This document shows, piece by piece, positions 11,304 through 23,461 of a stretch of 64,000 bases of DNA (the first letter of the stretch is position 1; every line of letters begins with the position of its first letter). A program made the position numbers and the translations under genes. The notes below the pieces were generated by a model. The model was not told the origin of the DNA and did not search any database. It saw only the letters and a program-made list of their open reading frames with translations. The DNA is from Hymenoscyphus infarciens (taxonomy: Eukaryota; Ascomycota; Leotiomycetes; Helotiales; Helotiaceae): NCBI GenBank assembly GCA_001414345.1, contig LLCB01000134.1, positions 80,896-144,895 of the forward strand. Reading direction: 5' to 3'.

Positions 11304-12577
11304 TCAAACATCATTCTCCCTATCATCCGCAAGAGGTGGGGAGTCCTCTTCAATTCTTTCAAATTTGTGGATTCCATCATGTTCCTTGATTATTCGGTAT
11401 CCAATTGGAGGGACACAACCCAACGGTCTCAACTCTTCTGACTTGCCTTTCTTAATCCACAGGCAAATACGTTCATCAAATGCGTAGTTCGGAGGGAGAG
11501 TGTACTGGAAAGAATAGGGGCAAATCTCAGTTTTGTTGTAATGTCGGAACATTTCTACCCCTGGTGTTATCAATCCAGAGTCATAGAGTCTGCTGGGCCA
11601 CGCCCCATCGAAAGTGGGATGGTCTGTGATCATAGCCCCTGGCAATTCACGCCGACTCACTGCGGAGGATCTCCGAATCAGTATTGCTTTTTTGAAAAGT
11701 AGGTTTAGGGTATGGGGAGGAAACAGAGTTGTAATAGGAGGAACATTGCTGTCTGGGGAGGAGATATAGCCTCAGCCCTCCTAAAACAAGCCAAATGACA
11801 AAAATAACCTCCTTCATAAGCGAATTCGTACGGTACAGCGCAGAAAACGAGTAAGGTGTGCTCATCAATAAGTGAAAAGGCGTCCGGATCGTCTATGGCG
11901 GTAATTCTAAGCTTAGTTCGTAGATATTCCTTCTCGATGTGGGCGTAACCGTATTCCTGGGCAAAAATTGGTAAAGGCTGTCCTGGCTCTCCCAACACCT
12001 CACTGATCTTGATTACTGCAGCTAGTTGGAACCTCGACGGATCAGAAGGGTAAGATATTTCTGCCCCATATTTTCGCTTGATGTCTGCAACATTGTCTGC
12101 GACGAATTTTGCATATTCGCTACGAGTTGTACAAAGGGAAGCCGTACCAACAAGTATTGCTTTGGTGAATTGTACTTTGCCCTCTTCCTTGATCTTTCTG
12201 AACTCATTTTCTACTACCTGGCTCTCCTCAGTTTGTAACCAACTCACTAGGTCCTCTTGGATAAGCTCGTCTAGAGCTTCCATGCTTATAACTTTTTGGG
12301 TAACGTAGGTTGGTTCGGGGACGTTTTCCGGTGTTAGGATGCCGTCGACTTTGCGATAACGCCGTATGACGAATAACTCTGTTGTTGTATCGGGTCCAAG
12401 ATTGAGTGAAAGTTGTCTGAGTTTCTTCAGATCGTTTGGTCGCTCGTCTTCAGGGATTTTTTTCAACCAGCGCTTGAACTGGTCGAATTCCATAGCATGA
12501 TCCTCTCTTAGAACCTTTTCGCCGTCCATAATGCGAATATGATCGGTTTCTTCGTCGTAGATAGCGGTGTAGCCCAT
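11304..12577 (-). CDS. SRR1-like domain protein, paralogue 1
   Basis: Two exons: 12577..11809 and 11659..11304, 374 residues. The intron donor is an unusual GTTATT and the acceptor CAG (149 bp); the join restores the frame and matches the neighbouring paralogue. The N-terminus MGYTAIYDEETDHIRIMDGE is shared with that paralogue. The centre carries FQLAAVIKISEVLG, then DDPDAFSLIDEHTLLV, followed after the intron by RRELPGAMITDHP and GVEMFRHYNKTEI. The DDPD...ID..TL pattern and position fit the SRR1 domain (Arabidopsis SRR1, yeast Ber1), whose biochemical role is unknown. It shares strand and orientation with the copy at 13019-14315, implying tandem duplication. The annotation is by family pattern only. 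Confidence 0.72.
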
Positions 12578-13018
12578 TTTGCTTGTTGTTTAATTGTGCG
12601 GAGTTATGAGGGGGTATTCCGGTAAGCGTATAGTGCGATGCTTGAACGCTCGATGGTTTATTTGTTTGAGATCGCAAAAGTGAACGCCTTGTACTTGAAG
12701 ACGTTAAGGGCGCTAGTGCCCCTGCTAGTTAAGAGAGTAAGTAGTCAAGTGACTCGCAACATAAATGATATTCACCTGAAGATGTTGAAGGAAATTTTAT
12801 GTAGTGTGAATAATAAATAATAAAGGCCGTCGTCGCCTGTACAAGTTGTCTGGAGGTGTATGAATCAGTATTTTGCTATGTGTGCCCTACCGGCCAAAAG
12901 GAACACCCCAGTTCAGACTCCAGAGCCCGTTTGAGAGGCAGCTTTCTGTGCAAATACTGACCGTTGGGTCTCCTTCAAACTGCTTGAGCGGCTTGGTATT
13001 ATTATACTGCTATCCCAA
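12578..13018. other. Spacer between the two SRR1-like genes
   Basis: A 441-bp spacer holding the promoter of paralogue 1 and the 3' flank of paralogue 2. I see no gene and no distinct regulatory motif. Confidence 0.5.
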
Positions 13019-14315
13019 TTACTCGCTCCGTGCAAATGTAATTAAGTCGCCCTCCTTAGAAACCTGTTGCCATTCATCTGGAGGAACATAATTCGAAGGT
13101 CCCAACTCCTCTGTACCACCCCTTTTAACCCACAAACTGGTGCCTGGTATAAAAGCCTTGTTCGGCAACGGCTCCAGTTGGTTTTGATCGGTTCTTCGCA
13201 TCTTTAAAGGGGAAATCTCAGACTCGCTGTAATGCCGAAACATTTCCACCGCCTTTGGTAGCCTTTCTGACACCAAGTGTGGGTCTTTACATCCCGGATG
13301 ATTTACGATCATGGCCGCGGGCAACTCGTGTTGACTTATATCGCATGTAACTGGAACACAGGGAGCGACTACCAATGTATACTTGTCGATGTGGGAGAAG
13401 ACGTCGGGGTCATCTACAACCGTAATGCCAAACTTAGAGTGCAGATATTCTTTCTCGAGTTGAGAGTAAAACAATTCCTGTGCAATGATCGGTAGGCTCT
13501 TTCCTAGCTTACCACCTAACACCTCACTAATTTTTAGGACCGCTGCCTGTTTCCCAAGATCTCGAGTCAGCTCACTTCTTTTAGAATTATTCAAAATTTG
13601 ACGAACATGGATGGAGTACAAGGTGAATATTTTGCTTCTGCCTATTCACGGAATGGCTAAGAATGGGGCACAATATTTCCACAAGAGAGAGTGAGGACTT
13701 ACCAGTTGAAATCCAACTTTGTCATGAATGAACCTCCGCTGAGGATGGGACATACGAAAGCTTCCAGACCCAATAAAGGCCAATTTCTTGATCTCGAGTT
13801 TCTTCTCTTGCTTGATCTTTTCAAATTGGGTCGCGACTAACCGACTCTCTTCAGTTTCTAGCCACTTTCCTCGATCACCTTGCACCCGCTCATCTAACTC
13901 CTCAATAGTCATATCGGGAAGACGGGCATATTCTGCGTTATACAGAAAATTGGAGGCCACAAAACCGCTAACTGTGGTAGATGTAAGAGTCAGTATTGCT
14001 AGTTCCACAAGCATGTTTGGGGGGGAAACAGGGTCTCAACTCCCCAAAACATTTTGCAAGAGGGGGGGGGGGACTGGGGAAAAAGCACCTACCTGTCTGG
14101 TATTCTCGACGAGCGACTAGCATCGCCGTAGTATTGGGTTCCAAGTTCAACCAATTGTTTCTTAGTGCTTTGGGTGTAACCGTTTGGTCGGAGGCCTTCG
14201 CGGCCCAGGTTTGAAACTGAGAATATGCCATGGCAGGCTCGTCTCTGAGGATTTTGTCGCCGTCGGTAATTCGAATCCGATCGTTCTCTTCATCGTAAAT
14301 TGCGATGGCTCCCAT
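13019..14315 (-). CDS. SRR1-like domain protein, paralogue 2
   Basis: Three exons: 14315..14093, 13932..13703 and 13546..13019, 326 residues, with consensus splice sites (GTAGGT, GTAAGT donors; CAG acceptors) and introns of 160 and 156 bp. It begins MGAIAIYDEENDRIRITDGD, parallel to paralogue 1. Exon 2 has MTIEELDERVQGDRGKWLET. Exon 3 has AAVLKISEVLGGKLGKSLP, LEKEYLHSKFGITVVDDPD and HELPAAMIVNHPG. The same SRR1-type core is present, so function is unknown beyond that family. Its introns are at different places from paralogue 1: both introns of this gene are missing there, while the intron of paralogue 1 is missing here. It is divergent from DPH1, sharing a 539-bp upstream region. Confidence 0.75.
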
Positions 14316-14854
14316 TGCGATGGTTGAGCGATTAGCGATTGGGGCCGATCTGAAGCTGGGGGTGACGAGGTAGGAGAAGAAGAAGATATTTCGTGCTGAA
14401 ATTGTCGTGAAAGAAGAATTTCAAGCGATAAAGCCTCGCTTGTGTGAAAGGTAAAAGATTTAGCAAGCCGATGGAGTTTGGAGAGAAGGTAAACTATGTG
14501 AGATGAGGAGATTTTCAATAAGGAAAAGGTCAAGGAAAGTGAATAACATGAAAGGCAGATCCGAGCCAAAGAAACGAGGAATCCGGTGAATGCTAGATAG
14601 ATCGACGCGAATCAGAAGTGATGGGGAGGGAATAATGGACACCCAGTAATTAGAGAACATACTCAACCTGGAATAACACGATGTTGGAAAATCGTAAGGA
14701 AAAATACAAGTAGATAAAAATCAACTAGATTTACGGCGAAATCCAGCTAGGTCTCTAACAGCACGGGGGTGTGGACCTAGTGGAGGGGTAAAGGTGACCT
14801 AAGCCCGACGAGATTTGAAAAACACCAACGCGTCAATCAGCAATAACCCACAAG
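14316..14854. promoter_or_regulatory. Divergent promoter region, SRR1-like/DPH1
   Basis: A 539-bp region between two outward-facing start codons, so it should contain both promoters. No specific motif was identified. Confidence 0.4.
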
Positions 14855-16248
14855 ATGGAGGAAGACCGCGCACAAGTTGACCTTGGAGTCGCTATCGATA
14901 TCGAAGAAAAGCTTGAGGAGTCTGCGGCTAAACGGCAGCCCAAGAAACGCTTTGTGGGCAGGCGACAAGCTGCAGAGGCCGCTTCCAAAAATGGTTCTGC
15001 AGAGGTGGAGGACAGTGGCGCTATCCAAGGTTGCTCCTTATTCCTACCCTGCTATTCAAATATCTGCCTTCTAACTTACTGACAGTTTCAACCCCAAGAA
15101 GAACTCCTAGGACCCTAAATCAGGTTCCCCCGGGAATCCTGAACGACCCCGAGCTCAACGCCGCGATAGCCCTCCTCCCTTCAAATTACTCCTTCGAAAT
15201 ACACAAGACTGTCCATCGAATACGAACGAATGGCTCCAAGAAAGTGGCTCTGCAAATGCCAGAAGGCCTCCTTCTCTTCGCCACCACTATTTCCGACATC
15301 CTCACACAATTTTGCCCGGGTATCGAGACACTGATAATGGGTGATGTGACGTACGGAGCCTGCTGTATAGACGATTACACTGCGAGGGCTCTTGGGTGTG
15401 ATCTTCTTGTGCATTACGCCCATTCGTGCCTCATACCGGTCGATGTGACGAAAATCAAGACCCTCTACGTCTTTGTCGACATTAGCATCGATACAAGTCA
15501 TCTCTTGGCAACTCTGGAGAGGAATTTTACCTCTGGAAAGACAATTGCGATGGTTGGGACAATTCAATTCAACGCAACTCTTCATGGCATCCGGGCCCCC
15601 CTCGAAAATGCAGGATACAATGTCTTGATTCCTCAGATCACCCCGTTAAGCAAAGGAGAGATTTTGGGATGTACTTCACCTCGTCTATCAACCGATGGCG
15701 TCGACATGATTTTGTACCTCGGAGATGGGAGGTTTCACTTGGAAAGCGCAATGATACACAACCCTTCAATTCCAGCATATCGATACGATCCATATTCCCG
15801 GAAACTCACGAGGGAGATGTACGACCACAAGGAAATGCACACTCTGAGAAGAGACGCTATATCATCTGCAAAAAAGGCAACTAAATGGGGCTTGATTCTG
15901 GGATCTTTAGGTCGTCAAGGAAATCCACACACAATGGCGCTGATAGAAAAGAAACTTGAGGCCCAGGGGATCCCATATATCAACCTGCTCCTGAGCGAAA
16001 TCTTCCCTGGGAAGTTGGCCATGATGGATGATGTGGAGTGTTGGGTGCAAGTAGCCTGCCCTCGATTGAGTATTGATTGGGGTTATGCTTTCCCCAGACC
16101 ACTCTTGACTCCTTACGAGGCTCTCATTGTCCTTGGGGCGAAGGAGGATTGGGGAACGGCCAATGATGGAATTTATCCAATGGATTACTATGGAAAGGAA
16201 GGACTTGGAAGGACAAGGGAAGTCCTTTCGATAGGTGTTAAGGCATGA
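14855..16248 (+). CDS. DPH1: Diphthamide biosynthesis protein 1 (radical-type Fe-S enzyme subunit)
   Basis: Exons 14855..15029 and 15086..16248 (56-bp intron), 445 residues, the usual Dph1 length. With Dph2 it transfers the 3-amino-3-carboxypropyl group of S-adenosylmethionine to a histidine of elongation factor 2, the first step of diphthamide synthesis in the cytoplasm. Diagnostic segments are [32 protein letters not shown] and [10 protein letters not shown]. The three cluster-binding cysteine regions are visible: GACC (about residue 151), [10 protein letters not shown] (about 254) and [11 protein letters not shown] (about 380). The N-terminal 58 residues are charged and poorly conserved. 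The ATG at 14855 gives the expected start. Confidence 0.96.
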
Positions 16249-16303
16249 AGTTTCACAATTTCTACTTTCTCCTTGACTACATATATAAAGCACGCTCTAG
16301 CTA

Positions 16304-16633
16304 TTAAGCTTGCAACGAGGCATTTTCTGAAAAGCCTGCTTGGTTGCGGTTCCTCTCAAGCTGAGCGGAACAAGGCGGTGTGCGTGACTCAAGCAGTTGC
16401 CTCTCTGGGGATGCACATTTGATTTCAAAGCAATGAACCCAATATGGTAGACACCAAGGGTTGTGATGTGAGCAGCTGTTGTCGCATGCGTAGGGCCTGA
16501 GATTGGCTCTCTGGGAACACAGCATAAAAGCCTTATCCTGGTAGGAATCCTGCTCGTGAGGTTTTTGCCCTGCCGGCATCAGTCCACCTAAAAGAGAGGT
16601 GTTGGAAAGTTCGAGTGTTCTATAGACAGGCAA
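16304..16633 (-). CDS. Possible small Cys-rich exon, unassigned
   Basis: A minus-strand frame (about 94 residues from 16587 to 16304) includes CDNSCSHHNPWCLPYW and HCFEIKCASPE. It is preceded by a plausible intron (GTAAGT at 16638, TTTTAG ending at 16588). No start codon connects cleanly upstream, and I do not recognise the product. It overlaps the 3' flank of DPH1 and the downstream side of the broken dehydrogenase. It may be a real terminal exon or a chance frame. Confidence 0.2.
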   Translation of the reverse strand: MPVYRTLELSNTSLLGGLMPAGQKPHEQDSYQDKAFMLCSQRANLRPYACDNSCSHHNPWCLPYWVHCFEIKCASPERQLLESRTPPCSAQLERNRNQAGFSENASLQA

Positions 16634-17007
16634 CTTACGGATCAGAATCTTCGTGTCATGTCCTTCGTTGGGTTATGAACCAGTCTTACCAATGGCTCAT
16701 TCGCGAGCCTTAAAAGTTGCTGGCAGTGACGAGGATGTTTATTAGCAGACGTTTCAAGTGTCAAAGACCCCTAGAAATTTGGAAGACTTCCCAGCTACCA
16801 GGAACATGAGTTGATTTACACTTAGATATATTTCTTATTGTTACTTCTTGTCTGATCCCTACTCTATCCTCTGCTTGCAAACTTAGATACACCGAAACTT
16901 CCTTCCACTGTAGAGTCCAATCGGTCCTCTCGTTAAAAACTGGTTACCACTATGAAACATGGGATTAGTATTTCCATGCAATTCTTATGTGTCCAGGAGA
17001 AACTTAC

Positions 17008-17950
17008 AGCATAATTCCCGCCTTGGAATTCAATGGATGGGAAGTGACCAGAAGTCTTCTCCTTAGTGGCGCCATCAATCTACGACCAGAATCAGCTTCC
17101 TGTCTACTATAACCGAAGAACGGTGGCCAACTTACGATAGAAGCCAAGAAAGCTGTGCAATCCTCAAGTGTCGTAGTTGCCTTCTCAAGGCCAAATTTTC
17201 TCCCCCCCTCATTCCGCATATCACTCTGAACAAAGCTTCGCATTTTCCATCAGTATCATTCTCACAAAGGTCATGGTAGGTGTGGGAGGGGGGCAAGACT
17301 AACCCAGAATCAACAACAAAAGAAATGATCTCCGAATGCTCAAAACTAATCTTTCTAACTGCCCAATGCAACATCGTCTTCGACATTCCATAAGCAGCCA
17401 TAGGAAATGGACGCGCCTCAATGTTGCTGACGGAACCAATTGGCGATCCCATAGCTAAAAACTTTGGGGTCTTGGACTTCAATAGTAGTGGAAGGACCGC
17501 TTGGAAGAGGAGGCGGACCGTAGGCGTTGACTGCTACGTGTTCTTTGAGGACATTGAAGGGGATGGTCCCTACGGTAGAGGTGTCGTCGCAAATTCCTGC
17601 ATTGGCAATCACTGTGTCGAGATGAGTGATTTGGTGTTTGGTTGGAGAGTTTTGACAGCGAGGGCTGGTGTCTCTTCTAGGATGGCGTTGATTTCGACGA
17701 GGATGAGCTTGCTGCCGCTTCCTTTCGAGAGTTGAGAGAGGGATTTGGAGTCTGAGTTTGTGGTGGAGCGGACGGCGGCTATGATTGTGTGGTTTGGGAG
17801 GGAGAGATAGTGGGCTACTAGGCCTCGCCCAATTCCTAGGTTGCGGAGAGTGGTTAATATCAAAGTTTTGGACTTCTTCTAGGCAGTGGAGGGGGGTTTG
17901 AGTTTACCTCTACCAGCTCCAGTGATGAGGAAGGTTGTGTTGGTGGACAT
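17008..17950 (-). pseudogene. Short-chain dehydrogenase/reductase with two offsetting frameshifts
   Basis: Starts at 17950 with MSTNTTFLITGAGR, spliced (72-bp intron 17907-17836) to GIGRGLVAHYLSLPNHT: the Rossmann TGxxxGIG motif. It continues to VIANAGICDD (NAG motif) and MAAYGMSKTMLHW, where the YxxxK catalytic pair is intact. Two single-base shifts break it: one base lost near 17620-17625 (before THLDTV), one gained near 17510 (after AYGP), so the final frame equals the first. Further introns (17303-17236, 17135-17080) join DSG to FVQSDM and FLASI to IDGATKEKTSGHFP. The last exon is uncertain. It resembles AflE/norsolorinate-reductase-type SDRs of fungi; the substrate is unknown. The shifts could be assembly errors, in which case the gene is intact. 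Confidence 0.82.
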
Positions 17951-20228
17951 GTTTTTGGTTGTTGTGGGGAGGTCGCTTGTATTGATTGATGATGACGGAG
18001 GAAGTTGATGCTGTGATGATTTGGTCCTGAGTGGTGAGTCTCTGGTTACACCAACTCACGACCATATCATCATAAGAAAGGAACTTCAAAATTAAAGCTG
18101 GTTTGTCATTACGGCCGTTTGAACCTCCAGCTCAGTGTTAACTGAGTGCTGCTTGATCAGCAACCCATTTTTTTCTATCTCTGCTCAAGCATCAAGGCAG
18201 AATGAATTGAGGCCACAATACCTCAATCCGCGAGGAGTTTGGTCTCACACCCCACATGCGTCTCTCCAGTTTTCGTACGTAGCAACCAACCAATCACCCC
18301 CTTATTCTACTCTACCTATACGAGTAAGTCAACAGCCTGATCCACTCGCATTCCCCTTTTTGATTCATAAGCTTAAAATCGAAGCATGGGAGATATGATC
18401 ACGTGCATCAGAATTCTGACACTTTCAATTCTGACCTTCTGGTTTCTGACATAGTAAGTTGGTTCTGACATAGAGGCTTTGGCAGTTTGATTAAGAAGCT
18501 TGAGAGTGCTGGTATGTTGGTGCCAGGCTGGAGCGATAGGTGGTGATAAGCGATGAAAGTGAATCAAAACAAGTCACTTTTGAGCACTGTCAGATCTATG
18601 CTCATCTGATTTACACACTTCAGTCAAAAGGTATTATCCTCAAAATTTCAGAAAATTAAATTGTTTGAAGGGAGTTGGGGAAAATTAAATAACCGAAACA
18701 CTGCTTCTTGTAAATCTCGTCGTCTTCAGTAGATTGTTCTAAACTATAGAAACAAGGCAAATATAAATATAAATAGAAAGAGGAAGGAGCTCAAAGCTTC
18801 ATGACTTTGAGGAAGATTATATGCCAACCCTCTTGATGTTTTAGACTATTTAACGGATAAATTCTTTCCAATTGTTTTCATTATTGACTTGTCGCTCTTC
18901 ATCACCTGGAGTAAGTTCAATACTTCCTCACTCATTACGGCTGATTCAACAATTTACCGTCTTGAGACTTCTAGAAACCTGTTTTCAACTATTTCATTAG
19001 TTTCATATTAGACATTGTGCGCATAGCTTACCCTTAAGAAAGGAAACCCCGTGTGTAACTTCAATTATTTTCGGTACGTTGATCCCCTCTGTGACTCGTG
19101 GTGAGAGAGATGGCGTTGAAAAGAATATTTCTTGTTATTGAAAAGATACTACTCATCTACAAACAAGAAATAGTTCATCTAGCTTGATAATAAAAGTAAA
19201 CAAAATATATTATTGTCTTTCTAAGCGGTTTTAAGCGAGGGAGGTTGCAGGTCACGTGTGGATTTCAAAGGCTGCTCGCTGGATGCTACGTGTAGGCTTT
19301 GATATGTATGTGAAAAGGGCTGAAGCAACAAAATCTCAGGGTTTACTGGGCTACCAAGCATAATACTTCCTGCAAAAGACTTTTGTCAAACGTCACTAGG
19401 TGATTCAACTTTTCGTTTCATTCCCCAACCGGAGCAGTACCAGTCACATTGAATATAAGCTCTGAATAAGAAGCAAAAGAAAAAAACATTTGACTTGTAT
19501 GTTAACACAGGGCTCCTCCATCTAGCTGTGTTCTTCGAGGAGCCAAGAGTAACAGACTTAGCCATTGCTCTCCGGCGCTCTTCTTTCTTACTGTGAAGAG
19601 TACGCTCAGGTACTCTTAGCTATTTTGCTAAACGGTTTGGTAGAAATATGAATCGAGTTTTGCTTCTTCAAACCCTCCTTCTCGAACAACAACTTCTAAT
19701 TATACTAGACTATTTGAAACACTAGGGTGCCTAGTTACTGGATATTATTTTAGAGACGATCGAACATATATACCCCTTATCTTCCGGAAATATATGAGCA
19801 ATAAAGCCTTTCAATCTTGCAAGCTGAGTTTGCGTACAGTGCCTTGATTTACGAGAGGATATAGTCTCTTTTGGATAGTATCCACTTTTCAGCTAGCAGC
19901 TTCAGAGAGCCCGTAAAATCTTTCTCGAGGTGAAATCTTTTTCTCCTTAATTCATCGATACCAGTAACTGGAATCACCTTTCATTACTTGCCCGTTTGCC
20001 TATCGGCGGAAGTGCACAAGTGGGATAAGTGGGAGTTAAACGGGATGAGTTGCCCGATCGGTTTTGATCACGTGTTTGTTACTAGCGGCATGGAAAGTAC
20101 TTGATACTCATTTTCTGGACTTTATAGCCGAGTCCATAATATACACTCTCTTCGGTGCTTTTCACTTCTTTACTATTTACTTGTTGTATTCTCAAAGAAA
20201 TTACCAGGCAGTTACACATTACCCAGAA
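17951..20228. other. AT-rich intergenic region
   Basis: About 2.3 kb without a supportable gene, AT-rich from roughly 18.6 to 20.0 kb. It presumably holds the promoters of the dehydrogenase (minus) and the hydantoinase-like gene (plus). Confidence 0.5.
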
Positions 20229-23200
20229 ATGGCGCAACGAAAGCTCCGGATCGGAGTCGATGTCGGAGGGTATTATCCCCATTGTCTCACTTACCCAATC
20301 CATTACAAATTTAACAAAACATCAGAACCAATACAGATGGAGTCATTCTCGATCCGACTCGCTCGTCAGAGCCAGGTCGAGGCATCATTGCATGGCACAA
20401 GGCCTCAACCACCACCAACCCCAGCGAAGGGATCAACAACGCGATCACAGCCATGTTTGAGAAGTCCCAAATCCAGCCAGACGAGGTCGCGAGTGTCACT
20501 ATCGGCACAACTCATTTCGTCAATGCTGTTGTGGAAAGGGATCAAGCAAGACTTGCGAAAGTCGCCATCATGCGCTTGTGTGGTCCATTTTCAAGGGGTG
20601 TGCCACCATGCGTAGACTGGCCTCCTCAATTGCAAAAATTGATGATGGCTTATCAATGTTTTGTTGATGGGGGCTTGGAAGTAGATGGAAGTCTAATTTC
20701 TGAAATTGATGAAGATCAAATTCGCAAAGAAGCAGAAATCATCAAAGAGAAAGGCATCAACAGTGTTGTTGTGAACGGAGTGTTCAGTCCTGTGGACGTG
20801 ATTTATCGACAAGAAGAGCGAGCAGCCGAAATCATCAAACAAGTTCATCCGGACGCTGATATTGTTATTTCGAAAGATGTAGCAAATCTAGGATTCTTGG
20901 AGAGAGAGAACGCGACTATTTTGAATGCGTCGATTCTCCCCTTTGCGCGGAAAACAATTGCTGAGTTTACTCTGGCGATATCCCAACTCAAGCTCAAATG
21001 TCCTGTTTTTATCACACAAAATGACGGAACTATTCTATTGGCTTCCCAGGCGTCAAAACTCCCAATCAGAACATTCTCGAGTGGTCCGACAAACAGCATG
21101 AGAGGAGCTGCATTCCTCACACAGAATGAAATTAAAGAAGCGATGATGGTGGTTGACATTGGAGGTACCACAACCGATGTCGGTATTTTACTCGCAAATG
21201 GCTTTCCTCGTCAAGCCGCAGCTTTCAGTGAGATTTCTGGCGTGAGGACGAATTTTTCATACCCCGATGTTAGGAGTATTGGACTTGGCGGGGGCTCAAT
21301 TGTGAGAAAGCAAGCAGATGGATCCTTGACCATCGGACCTGATAGTGTTGGATACCAACTTCCACAAAAAGCCATCGTATTTGGGGGTGATATCACAACT
21401 ACGACAGATTATACAGTTCTCGCAGATCCAAAAGCAGAAATTGGAGATCGCTCACTTGTTCTAAGAGCAGATTTGGAAAGAAACTTGAGCGAATTCAAGT
21501 CTCTTATAAAGAAAATGCTCGAGCGAGCGATTGATACGATGAAGACTTCGGCAGAGGATATCCCAGTACTTCTCGTCGGAGGTGGAGCAATCATTGCTCC
21601 AGACGAGCTCACTGGAGCAAGTAAAGTGGTAAAACCCCAATGGTCCGGTGTTGCCAATGCCATCGGCGCAGCTACTGCACGAGTGAGTGGCATAATTGAT
21701 ACGATAGAAAGCACTGAAGCAAAAACCACCTCCGAGGTTATGGCAGAGATTTCCCGAAGAGCTATCAAGAAAGCAGTCGATAACGGAGCTAAAGAGGATA
21801 CCGTTCAAGTCGTCGAAATGGATCACTTGCCACTTCAAGTATGTCATCCCCAATACACAAGTAGTTGTCTAATTTTAGGCAGTACATCGCGAACAAATCA
21901 AGGTTTATCATCAAAGCAGTCGGGGATTTCGATTTCTCACGCGTCATTGAGAACGATTCTGCATCTATACCCGAAGTTACATTCGTAAACGGTAACATGA
22001 GTGAATACGAAAAAGGCACAGTACAAGAGAATGCCTCAAAGGAAGAAGTTATTCCAATGAGTGAGGCTGACATTTCGGCTTATAAACCAACTTTTGAGGG
22101 ACGTGAGTGGATAATTTCGGAAACGGATTTGGCTTGGATTACAATCGGATGTTATATTCTAGGAACCGGAGGTGGTGGTTCTCCTTATACTCACAAACTT
22201 CGCTTACGAGAAATTATGCGAAAAGGGGGTGTCGTTCGCGTAATTTCACCTGATGATCTTCGAGACGAAGATCTTGTTGCTTGTGGAGGTGGCAAGGGTT
22301 CTCCAACTGTATCAAGCGAGAAATTGGCAGGTGATGAGTATGTTTCCCTGTACAAGACAAATGTGATATGAAAGTTACTAATTCCACTTCTACAGGATGA
22401 TGGAAGCCCAGAACGAGCTTTATAATTACATGAAGATCAAACCAGACGCCATGATTGCCTTGGAAATAGGAGGAGGTAACGGGCTTCAAGGAATGATACT
22501 TGGTGCTTCAACAAATATGAACCTCCCATGCGTAGACGGAGATTGGATGGGGAGAGCCTATCCTGTTGCATGGCAGACTACTCCTGTGGTTTTTGAAAAG
22601 AAGCCCGTGTTCCTACCTTCAACGATTTGTGATGGAAATGGAAATGTTATGGTAGGAACAAACTTTCCCACCCGCCTTCGCAGTTATATATATATTGCTG
22701 ACATATTCAAGTTCATGACCAAAGCCACGAGCGAAGTGATGGTAGAGAGAGCTTTCAGAGCAGCGCTTAGTCAGATGGGGTCCCATGTTGGGTGCGCGAA
22801 AGGTCCAATATCTGGAAAGAACACTAAAAACTGGGTTGTTGAGCACACAATATCTCTTTCATGGCGTATCGGTCGTGCCGTGGCACTTTCTAGAAGCATG
22901 AATCAGATTGATAGTGTTGCTGAATCGATAATCGCCGAGGTCGGTGGTGACGAGTCTGCAAAGGTGCTCTTCAAAGGAAAAATTGTGGCTGTGGAGAGAA
23001 CATTAAGAATGGGCCACGTTTATGGTGAGGTTATCATTGAATCAATCGATTCTAATGAGAAAGAGGGAGGTAAAGCAAGGATAAAGATTCCTTTCAAGAA
23101 TGAGAATATTCTTGTAATTCAAGAAGATGAAGAGGGGAAAGAGACTGTAAGCCCATATACCTCGCTTGAAAATCTTGAAACTAATGCGCCACAGATAATT

Positions 23201-23461
23201 GCATCAGTACCGGATCTGATTTGTGTAATCGATGCCCAAAATGGAGAGGCTATCGGTACACCTGAATACAGATATGGTCTTCTCGTTATTGTTCTTGGAA
23301 TTGTTGCTTCTGAAAAATGGACTTCAACACCAAGGGGACTGGAAATTGGAGGTCCCAAAGGCTTCGGCTTGGATGATGTGGTTTACAAACCTCTGGGCAT
23401 TTTCCAGAAGCCGAGAAGTGTTATTGATGAATATGCAATCAAAGTATCTAAGGATTTGTAG
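20229..23461 (+). CDS. Hydantoinase/oxoprolinase-DUF917 fusion protein
   Basis: Four exons: 20229..20269, 20326..21838, 21883..22337 and 22396..23461; 1024 residues; introns of 56, 44 and 58 bp. The start MAQRKLRIGVDVGG is spliced to TNTDGVILD, restoring the ASKHA phosphate-binding loop GVDVGGTNTDG. A hydantoinase A-type domain follows with FITQNDGTILLAS, SSGPTNSMRGAAFL and VVDIGGTTTDVG. The C-terminal third (from about residue 580) has ILGTGGGGSPYTHKLRLR and is DUF917-like. Relatives hydrolyse hydantoins or 5-oxoproline with ATP; the actual substrate here is unknown. Fungal genomes often annotate this fusion as 'hydantoinase'. The 44-bp second intron is near the lower size limit, but the join LPLQ/YIANKSRF fits the family well. 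Confidence 0.9.
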
